Assembly: GCF_051401765.1 (NCBI RefSeq)
Contig: NC_135069.1
Coordinates: 10,890,501-10,954,500, forward strand
DNA from: Calliopsis andreniformis
Taxonomy: Eukaryota; Arthropoda; Insecta; Hymenoptera; Andrenidae
DNA: 64,000 nucleotides
Direction: 5' to 3'
Shown one piece after another: positions 28,917 to 40,200 of the stretch. A model generated the notes under the pieces. That model worked only from the letters and a program-made list of their open reading frames with translations. It was not told where the DNA came from and did not search any database. How positions within the stretch are numbered: position 1 is the stretch's first letter; each line of letters begins with the position of its first letter. The translations under genes were made by a program, and so were the position numbers.

Positions 28917-31900
28917 AATGACGACGACGACGACGACGACGACGATAATAATGATGATGATGATGATGACGACCACGATGACGATGACGATGAAGACGAT
29001 GACGATAACGGCGACGACGAAGACGATGACGATAGCAACGGTAATGATGATGATGATGACGACGACGATGACGACGACGATGATGATGAAGATGATGACG
29101 ACGACGATGACAACGATGACGACGACGACGAAGATGATGATGATAATGATAACAACGAAGAGAGAAATACGAATTTGAACAAAGCCCTGAAGAATATTCT
29201 GAACAAAGGTAAAGGTCCAACAACAACCCAGGAGGCCGAAGAGGAGTTCACGTGAGAAATCGAAGTGTGACGGGCTTTGTGTTGCGCGAAAGAAAAAACA
29301 AAGCAGTAATACCACGATGATATCCCCGCAGAAACAAAAGTAGAGATGTGTATACCAGTAGAACGATTCGGATTAATTAGTAAATAATCCAAATGAAACA
29401 TGGCTGTCCATTCACCACTCACGGTCGAGCTGAAGGCCGAAGGGCGTACCTGCATGACAATTAATCGTTTTTTCTTTGTTTTCCGACTTACAAAATGCAA
29501 TATACTCTGCCTGGCTCCCCCTCCTATTATCGTGGATCCCCTTCACCCCCCGCGTACCTCTAAAATTTTGAAACTCATCCTATTCTCACAGTTTGCATGC
29601 CAGCCATGTGACATCCCTCCCTCGATGGAGCTACGTAACCAACTTGTCATGATCCAAGAATGCTATTTATCATTTGACTCGTACATGTACATACGAACAT
29701 TCATCGATACGGCTTTTTTCGGTGATCACGATTCAACCTTCTCTTTTTTTCTTTTTTGTTTGATACGGAGGTAAGTAGAATTTGTATATGGCCGTTTCGT
29801 TTCCTTTCGATTTTGACCGAATGACAATACTGAAAACGGTACGTAGCTCCAAGAGATCTCGATCGCACTTTTACCCAAATAACAACGTTTTCTCCAAAGC
29901 GAGCCGATGGTTTCTGTCCGTAGTTGACAGCTGTCGTCTGCAGCGAGCTCCGAGTCGAAGAGAATCGGACTAGCCTCCGCTTGAAAAAGGGAGGAAGTAT
30001 CGGGAGGGGTTCGTTCGATATATCACATATATCGATATATAAAACGTATCAACAAATTGCGGTTTGCATAATTCCAATTAAAGTTTCAATTAAAGTTTAT
30101 TGAAGTATATGAAGACAAGTTGAATTAACTTAACTTAACTAGGATTTAGGAAAGGTAACTATTTATCATTACAATAATTTTTGTCTTACCTTCGACGAGA
30201 TACGATAAAGATTTCAGTGGAGGCTGGTCCACGCTAAAATGGCTACCCTAAAAGAGTCGTCGACTCGCCGTGAGATATTCTCGTCTATTAAAAACATGCA
30301 CGTTTGGCTTTTGCTACGCAATTGGAGTTGGAGTGAAACAATCTCTCTGCACTAGTAACGTCAAAATCTCACGAGTCAATATATCTTTGTCTTTTTCCTC
30401 TTTTCGAACTCAATGTTTCTCTTTTCTCTCTCCATCTGTTTCTTACTGTTTTTTCAATTTCTTTTTGTCTCTCTTAAAATCTCTTCATATATCTCTCTCT
30501 GTTTCTTTGTTTCCATCCATTATCCCCTCTACAATATCTCTCTTGTCTCTTTCACACTCTCTTTATTTTTTTTCTTTTTGATTTCGAACCGTCCGCACCT
30601 CCATTGACTCGTGAAAAGATGAATATCAATCAGCCGTAGGCTAGTCAACTCTGACTTTCAAATTTCTCTCTGTCTCTGTCTGAATCTCTCAATATCTGAC
30701 TCGTTGTATATTTGCTTACTGCAGGCGACGGCTGTTTCTACATCGGCATGGGAGGTAAAAGCGCGAAACCCAAGATTCCCTCCTATGAGCCCTACCAGTG
30801 CTGTCCTGCCAAGGTCGCTCACGGTACCAAGGTCGCCAAGGCCACGAAAGTCAGTCCGGTGAGCAAGGACAAGGGCAAAGTCTATGGCACTGAGAAGTCG
30901 GACAAGTTGGGACTGCCGGCCCTGAAGCCAATAAACAAGCTCACGGCGAAGGACAGCAGAAAGGCTGCGACGATATCATCAGGAGTTAGTAAAACCGGCA
31001 GCGACCAGAAGGCTAAGAGAGGATTCTTTGGAAGCGGTAAATATTTCACCTGGCTGTGGTAATTGCAGAGTTAAATCACTGCCCACGAACGACATGGGCC
31101 ACCAAAGGGAATCAATCCTTGGGGGACTCAACGAAGGATCTAAATGGAGCTAATCTCGGTTCCTCGTAACACATCGATTGGAAGATAATCATTAAACGTA
31201 AACTGTTGAACAAATCTTTTCCGATCATTTTTAAATCTAAAAAATATTGTCAACATAAGGAAGCCGAGTCTCTGTTAACCCCTCAACGCGGAATAATCGG
31301 CAGGGATTGTCAAAGGACTTGGAGCAAAGGCGTAGTCAATATATTTCAAGACACTGCAAATAGAGGCATGGTGAGCACTTTTCAGATATTCTTCAGAAAT
31401 CCCGCTGTATTAGTAACTGTTGCAAGAAAATGGCGTCAAGACACAGGTCAGTACCCCAGTTTATTGTCCTCTGCAGTAAAAGGGTCTGGGCTGAAGTAAC
31501 GCCTCGAAGAACGACGCTAAATTTCGACCAATTGAGTTTCTCTCGCATCTGGAGACGACTTTGGCATACAATGCTCCCGCGTTGAGAGGTTAATTAGAAA
31601 ATTTAGTGGAAGAATGAATAATGGTGACGAGTAATCGATGTACAGGTAGCGTGTTCACACGAGTGGGCAGTGGTTTAATCAGCATCGTAGGGAAGCCATA
31701 GAGGAATAGTTATAGAGCCAGTGACACCCAATGTCAAGAGGGGCTGGAAAAAAGATGAATAACAATTCGGCCGGCTTCGTAAAATCGTCTTCGTATCTCG
31801 AATACAGGTGTGTCTCGCGGTCCATGAAGAGAATCACACGCCACAAGTTCTGGATGAGCAAGACGATCCAAGACACGTGCTATGGAAACCGGTGGCTGGG

Positions 31901-34213
31901 TCCTCGGATTCCTCGGAATCGTCGGAATAACAATTTCGCGAAACACTAGCTTTTAACACGTTCGGTCAACCATTGTAAATGTGATCGAACGTTCGCGTCG
32001 GAAATATTATAACTGTTAAATTGACGGAGTTATAACTGTGAAAATCGCAAATTTTTTAACTTCGAAATTCTTTTGGGGAAACGATAAAAGCAATTGTTTT
32101 CATGAACTAGGTATTATACAAGCTAAAATATTTTAACTTGCTAAGAGACTTCTTCTAAAGATTCTCTATGGGAACCGAAGGACTTTTTTATTTAAGAAGA
32201 TTCAAGACATTGTATAGCTCCGTCAGAATGTCTGTCAGTTCCCCTCCCACGTCCTGTCACTATGTGTGTGTCTATACAAGAACCTTGTAATCGTCGATCG
32301 AATTCGTTAATAATTAACGTTGCACGACGCGATTCATCGAACTATACCGTCCGCTTTGAAGAGAAGGGAAAAAGTACCGTGGATGTGAAGAATGTAACTA
32401 ACGATGTAAAAAGAAACCGCGATGAAAAAGGATTGTGAGACAATAGAATGTTTCTATCTCCTACTGAGAATTGGGTCGGGGTTGTGGCCTGTTGCAGTTG
32501 TGGCCGGGCTACCGTACATCATGAAAGTCTAATGACCAAGCGGAAGCCACATGAACTGGAGGCGAAGGACGAAAAGGAAGAATAGTGAAACCAATAAATC
32601 GAAGTGAGGAAGAGCAAAAACAGATAATCAAGGCAGAATCACCCAATGAAATCGCCTGTCGAGTGATAGATCAACGAGATGAAGAACTAATAAAAATTTG
32701 TAAAAGTTTCGCCCGCCGAACGATCATGTTCCTGAAGTCACTTTGTCATCGTTATTTATTGCCATTGATATCGAAGCGTCATCATCATCGACATACCATC
32801 ATATTTCTCCTTCACGTTCATCGTCACGAAATATAATTTCATCGCGAATCCATATTTAATGCGGATCATTTCAAATCGAGCGCCCCTATCCTCTATCATG
32901 TAACGTCTCTGTAATACAAACTTCTCTCTTTTCTTTTCTTTAATCTAAATTAAACATGCTTCAAATAATGTCATCTGGAAACGAGTTAAATTCTTCTTAA
33001 GGACTTGCGTGAGACAGAAAATAACGAACTTGCAAATTTAATTATTGTCGCAACTTAAGTTCGAAATTTAAATTTGACCAGCAAGAATATTTTAATTGAA
33101 GAAGGATGACATTGACGGCAAGTTTGGTGTGTCAATTAGCCGCAAAATAATTTGAAGTATAGAATCAGATCACATGCATTTCAGATCACGAGTGCGCGTG
33201 AATCAAAGAATGCAGTCGGTCGATGATTTGAAATCGTTCGTCGACTTAATTTGTGCACCGTTAACTTTTTACTGTTAACGTCGCGACGACAAGATACCGC
33301 TGTTTCATTGCATTTTATCGGTAACGCGCGGGAGAGAACTTTCCGTGGTAGGACTTTTCGAGAAGATTATTTGCTGACAATGAGAGGATGGACGAACCAT
33401 TCGCTGTTACCGAAAGTTTTGTAGTGTTCTACCTAGATTTCGCGGTATAGGTTGTAGCGACGGATATTTTTGAAGAGTTTATTTACTTTCAATTGCTGGT
33501 TTTAACTCTGGAACAGTATAGGAGTAACTCCTAGAAATTAAATCTTGTACAATTGTAAGGCCACGTGGTCCACTCGATAACACTAAATTCAAACTATGAA
33601 ATCCGATTCCAGGGTTAAAACAGATGAGTTCTTGTCTATAATTCCTTAACCAATCTGCAGATCTCTCAGAGTATGTTTATGTCAAGCTCAGCGCGAGTAA
33701 AGTAGATTTGTAATCAGTTGGTGATCGCAACGATCTTAGTAATTGGAATAAATGTTTCTTAATTTTGTCCAAAACGTTCGAATTGAAATGCTCAACGTTT
33801 GCTTTATTTCAGAACATGTATGTGTATTACCGAGAATACGAATGCATCTAGCACTGAAGGTTCAATTTGTACTTGATCAAATATACAGCACAGCACTTTG
33901 ATCTTCAGACAAAATAATTCATCCGAACATGACACGAAACGTACGACAGTATCAATACACAACGCTGTCTTCTTCCTACTGCTACTTTCATCGTGGCAAC
34001 GACATAAACATACCCTCAATTCCTCAACAGCAAAACGTCGAGGAACATGTGTGTTTCTTATCACGCTAGCTATCACTAATTGCTTTAACGCTTACTGGGC
34101 CTGACGAGCCAGCACTAAAAACAAAACGATCGAAAATTCTTGTTCTTTTTCTTCTTTTCGAGAGGTCCACAGTCTAAGTGGGCCACGACAAAGAGGACAG
34201 AAACACCACCTAT

Positions 34214-34244
<31 letters not shown>

Positions 34245-37200
34245 TAAGAATACTTTATTTGTTGATTTCTGTACTTACTATATCGTTTTACCACTGAATG
34301 CCGATAATCCGTACAAAAACGACGTTTGTACAAATTCATTTCGCGTTGGCACTGCACTCGTGCCACGATCACCGAGATCTAGGCGCGGTAATTATTTTAC
34401 AATTATTGAATAAAACGTACCGCTATTAGCAACACCTAGGAATAAGATGTAGATTTTAAATATAAGGATATTTCGATAAAATTTGTTGGAAAGTACATAT
34501 TGGCAATATCACGAACGAGTTTGTTAAACGAAGAAACTTAATTATCGCGCTGTGTCTGTGATCAGAAATATCAGGCATGAATTATTATTGATCGTAAACG
34601 TTTGCGCACTTTTGCCGACATAAGCCGCCGAACGGTATCCTCGTTAATTGCATAAGAGCAACATGTACGATAATAAACTCGATAATAAATATGTTTCCTA
34701 GTATCAATTAGTATCCTTTGTACTTGCTTCGCCCATTACTGCTAATGGTAGACGTAGAATCCCCTTGTACATATTGCCATTTCATTTCACCAACCGCAAA
34801 AGTCGACAATAAAAGTCATGTTCCATAGTACTAGTCCACTAATAAAAATCACCTCCCATTATTGGCATACTTCAATGGCGTTGTTCAATACTGAATCAAG
34901 CTTATTAGAATTTGATTAGAGATGTACATTGGTATTTGTTGTCAGAAATCCCCTGCACTTAGAACAACACATCTTCCGACATTCAGATTACACAGCCATA
35001 CCGAAAAAAGAATATCAACAATCAAACGCTTTTACATAATTAAAATGACGAAGAGTATTCTCGAGATTCGCTCTTTCAATTCTAAGAGCGCAATATGTTT
35101 TCTACGATCTATATCGTAGCATCAGTAATGTATAGTTTACCTGCGAGCAGACAAATGACGATTCAAAGAAACGTTATAAACTTTTCCTTCCTGTTACTTG
35201 GATTACTGCACGATACACTTCGATAAACAGGGTAAGTTTTACTTAAAATCCAGAAATCTCCGTATGTTATTTTATATCAAGATCGAAATGTATAGCCATT
35301 CCAGATCATTGATGAATGAGTCTTATTTAATAAGTAGTACTAACAAACGTTTGTAACGATAAGCTTGATTAATACTTACTTGCAATGAACTTATGAGGTG
35401 ATATCTCATAAGAATGAAATGGATTCGAAGAAAGTTAAAATACATTCGAGCAACCTTATAATAACTTAGGTAATCTGCTCGATGAGAGCGAAGTTCTTGA
35501 CTGGATGGTGAAGCAGAAGACGGATGAAAGCATAGAAGAGATCGATCGTGACACCCTCACTAAGTATATCGAGACCAAAGAATTCCTGGCTGTTATTTTC
35601 TGTAAGACATAATTCACTATTTTGCTAAAATTATAACGCGACATTTGTAAGTTTGGTAAAGTTTCACGATTTGTTATTACCATTTTTTATATCGGTCAGT
35701 AATTATAAAAATGGACATGTATTCTTCATTCTGAGATATTTCTATTTAAGAAAGAAAGAACGCTTTTAAAGAATTACTATTATAATATAAATCTTTCATA
35801 TGGCTGCAAAATTTTACATATACTTTATAAAAATTATGACTTTTTATGCCTCGAATTATTTTTATTATTTTCAAAATCCATTTTGCACATAATAACTATT
35901 GACTCCTGACAAAAAATATTAAATTTAGTAAAATAAGATTTGCAAACAAACATATCTATTCACATTCTGTGGTGATAAATATTCTTATCAATTTTTCAAT
36001 TCTTCTTCCTGATTTCTTATAACATTTCTACTTTTTTTATTTTATAAAGTAAAGTTTAAATATACATACAAAATTAACAAAATTCTAGTCATGACACCCA
36101 TTGCTTCGTTTAATTTTTTTAACTTTATCATAATGCGAATTAATTAAATTCTTAAAATAAACATGAATAGTGCTCTACTTAAATAATACAATTACCGTTT
36201 TCATAATTACTGGCACGTATGTATCTGAAATTTCACTTAAATAATATCAAAATTAAACTAATGATAATTATTGAGATAAGTAATATCGATTGCGTAGCAA
36301 ATACCAACGATAAGCGTCTCATCAAATAATATCAAAATGAATTCTATAACCCTATCTAACTTTACATCTATTATTATATTTCTTCATTTACTCGTATACT
36401 ACGTAAAATTTCTTCTAATTATTACTATTAATTACGTCGTAAAATTCAATTCACCTCGTAATCCAATAACAATTGAGTGCAACATTTTGAGATTCATATG
36501 CTTCACCACATAAGGAATTATTAACCCATTACTACGAAGCGAAAAAAGAAATCTGACTTTCGTAGACAAGGAGGAAGATCCAGAAAGCCCTAGAGTGCTC
36601 AGGCACGTCGAGTTGATCGACGATGAGGCTGGAGAGTACGGCATAAAGATCTGCAGAATGAAAGATCGGCTAATGGCTAAGAAATACGGTTTCCGAAATC
36701 CGCCGGGCATCACGTATTTCCGTAAAGGCAAGAATATCAACTACGATGGGGACATCGATGACGAAGAAGAAATCCTCGATTGGTTAACTAACCCAGAGAA
36801 CATGGAGCTAACTGATCACATCGAACGCATCAATAAAAAGATGTTTCACAAGATACGACAGACGACTGACTATCTTGCTGTATTTTTCTGTGAGTAATGA
36901 ATCTAATAAAAAAATCTAGCATTCGGTATAGAAATAAATAAATTATAATAAAGTTATGTTTCGAGTAATCTTAATTTACGTTTGATTGAAAAACAATTCT
37001 GAACTTGCATTGCTTATGTAAATATTAACACATCGATGCAAGATAGAATTAGCGTATTCTTTACTCTAATTTTTCTATATTCATTATCCTAATTTTATGT
37101 ACTCTAAAGCACTAAAATCTAAATAATTCATTCCATTATGACACAGTTCTAGTAATGACATTTTCGATCTGTTTACTTATTATTATTATTGCGTCAGAAA

Positions 37201-40200
37201 TACTTTTAAATATTTCACAAAAATGAAGATTTAGGCATTCAAATTTTCGTAAACTAATGTAGTTATATTTTATAAGCAAAATGAAGTACATATTATTATT
37301 ACTTTATTCACGGGGAAAGTTGCCTTTTTAGCATGCAGTATTCAATAAAATTATACAAAAATAGCACAACAAAAACTACAATACAGTATACATACGTAAA
37401 GGGTGTAAAAAAGTAATGGTCAGAGCTTCTACTTTCAGGACTCTTACTTTCCTAACGAAATTGTATTTAAGACCTCGTTTAGAATTATTTATTTATTAAA
37501 ATTCGCGTTAAATATTTCGTGTTACATATTTCATGGGAATTTTAGGCATTTCTTCAACAATTAATAACTCGAATATAAAGCTTAGACACAGTTTCGTTTA
37601 TCTTCATTTTCGTCTTGTTTTATCACGTAAATTGCAGAATCAACCCTTACGTATAAAATCTTTAATAATAAATATTTGAAAGATTCAAATTTCATAAATA
37701 GAACATCGTACAAAACATAGAAACTAAAATAGATGCTGAAACATGACGAATGCAATGGCACGTATATGTTTAGACAGCAACGACTGCAAACAGTGTGGCA
37801 GGGTGTTGGCGGAAATTGAGCACATCGACGATGAAGCCGATGGAGCAGGAATAAAGTTTGTAAAAATCGACGACAAACAATTGGCCAAGCAGTATGGCGT
37901 CTTCGCATTACCCGCTATTTTGTTCTTTAAAATGTCTTCAAAAGAACCAGTCATTTATGCAGGTACCAAAACTATACTATACTCAAACAAAAATAATTTC
38001 ATTTTTAAATACATAAACAAAATTATATTGTACCATAACTGTACTATATAAGGACACATGGGTGGGACAAAGAAGAGGCAATCGACATCAGAGTTGCTGC
38101 ACGGATTCCCTTCTTAAGTATAGTGAAGTAATTGGAAGAGGAAAGAAGAAATAAGGGGTGTCCTATTGTATTATGTGGCTGAGGCCTTGCTCGAGTTTAG
38201 GGCTTACACCCAATCTATGGTCGAGTCAACGAGACGAGTCAGCAGATGTAAATAAATGCAGGGGTTTTTGTGAAAAATTTTGTGCTTCTTTGCTGACTCG
38301 TTTTATCAACCCGAGCATATACCAATAGGATACTCATTATTTCTTCCCTCACCTTTCAAGTTTCTCCACTATACCCAAGGAAAGAATTCGTGTGACAACT
38401 CAGGTCGGCACAACACGCATAACAGAGACAACTTTACTGCCTGTTCTCGTTGAACATAATATAGTTTCATTAGTTTGTCGTAATTCTAAAGATGCGAATA
38501 CACCAGCGTTCGCGAACTGTTCACGACCAGTATGGAAATTAAATTTCCTAGAAATCGTCTGCTCCCATATCTATTCACATACTGTTCTTAATATTCGCAG
38601 AAAGATTAAGTAAGGGTGATAAAAGTTTACGAACTGTTTGCAAATATTGTTTGTAAACCGTGTTCGCGAACTGTTCGCTGGTGTAGACCCAGCTTAATAC
38701 ACATCGTTACGTTCGCACTCTAATTAAATTACTTCAATATTAAAGGTGACCTATATGATGAAGAACAAATTCTACAATGGTTAATGACGCAGAAAGATCC
38801 CTCGGGAGAGGTAATCGAAGACTTAGAAGGAGAGGACCTTTTGAATTTAATAAGAGAATCAGACTCATTGGCAGTCTACTTCTGTAAGTCTCACAGTTCT
38901 ACAGGCGCGGGCAACTGCCAAGCAGGAATGTATAACTAGCCTGTTGCGTGGCATTATTATTACTTTCTATTCTATACTTTTTGACACTCCGTGATCCATT
39001 CCACTCTTTCTATTCATCAATCTCATATAAGTTTGGTTTTAGATATTATTTAAATATGAAAGTATTTTAGCCATATATCGTCCTTTTCTTTTAGTGGTAT
39101 TTATAATGAAATGAATTGTTCCAAAAAGTTGGCAATTTAATTTCTGTTGCCTCTTACAACAGCTCTATTTTAAAATGAGAGCGGATTTTCCTTATTCCTA
39201 TTTTCTTTGATCCTTTCATGCTACACTTGTTTGACTATTTGCCTTTACTTGCTGGAAAGAATAACTGCTAACCGCAGCCAGCAACTCGTTTGAGTATATT
39301 AATTCCTGCTCTGGAAGCAACGGTGTCGAGCTCAAACAATAAGTACGCGCGTTCTCGTATGGAACTAAGCTACATATGTACATATTCGTGATACGTTGTC
39401 TTGTCTGCGATTGCGCTTAATTCTCGAGCTTAATGCCGCAATGATTAACAAGATTTACTTTCTCGTTGTCCGTTGTCCTGTTTATCTCTCAATATATGTA
39501 TATACACGTTTCTTCATGATTGTCTATATTACCGAAGCTGTACACGTTGTCTGCTAATGCTGCAGGGAACAGAACGCTTTGTGACTTGTGTCAGGCAAAA
39601 AATCAGCGCAAGCAGACCCGCCACAAGCCGGACCGCAGGAACGTCGACCACGAGACGACCGAGGGAGTCGATGGTACACGTGAACACAGAAAGAAATTGA
39701 TTTTTCGACCCAGTTTTTCTTTACCGACACTTTAGAATATGTTCCAGATAGTTTGTCCAAAATTCATCTGTGTGTACACTTAGAACATAAGTCTCACATG
39801 TTTGCGACACGAACACCAATATGGATATTTTTCTGATATTTTTATAATTATGTTTGCTTTTTATGTGTACAAACTTGATCTCTAGCTTCTTTTGGTGTAG
39901 AAATATTTAGATCCAGTTTTAAATGCACCACACGTGTTGATAACGATACATAGAGCTATTTTTCATAAGAAGAAGAGGCTCACACTATTTTTAATGCAAT
40001 TACAAAGTTTAACACCCACATTCACAGACTTTTTTGCAACAGAAGACACATTACTCTCAATTTTTTACCACAAAGTTTTGTTGAGAAGCAGAGACACAAA
40101 TTATTTTTAATATTTACAATTACAGAAGTCAAGTGCCATTTTTAGAGACTCTTCCGCCAGAGAAGACACAATACTCCCAATTTTGATCCTAAATGATTTT

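Larger units (their letters stand above)
31063..35469 (+). other. Long stretch without a firm exon
   Basis: 31200-32600 is GC-richer, with short open frames on both strands that lack conserved features. A (TTTA)n run lies at 34211-34246. Nothing else that I can name. Confidence 0.45.

Noticed and set aside
28612..29500. Long frames giving Met/Thr, Ser, Val/Ile and His/Arg repeats on both strands
   Set aside because: All are alternative readings of the GAT/GAC tract. Only the Asp frame has a phase-matched acceptor and a non-repetitive continuation.
29400..29774. Forward frame of 124 residues after the Asp-tail exon
   Set aside because: Does not continue the exon's frame, no acceptor in phase 1, ends in T-rich sequence. 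Treated as 3' UTR.
31206..31499. Forward frame of 97 residues after the Lys-rich exon
   Set aside because: No family features and no acceptor in the locus phase. More likely 3' UTR.
31731..31949. Overlapping forward and reverse frames of about 70 residues
   Set aside because: Open on both strands through GC-rich DNA. The only nearby acceptor (AATACAG at 31807) does not give phase 1.
32440..32584. 45-codon frame ending HELEAKDEKEE
   Set aside because: Considered as an acidic tail exon, but no acceptor in phase 1 leads into it and it has no homologous feature.
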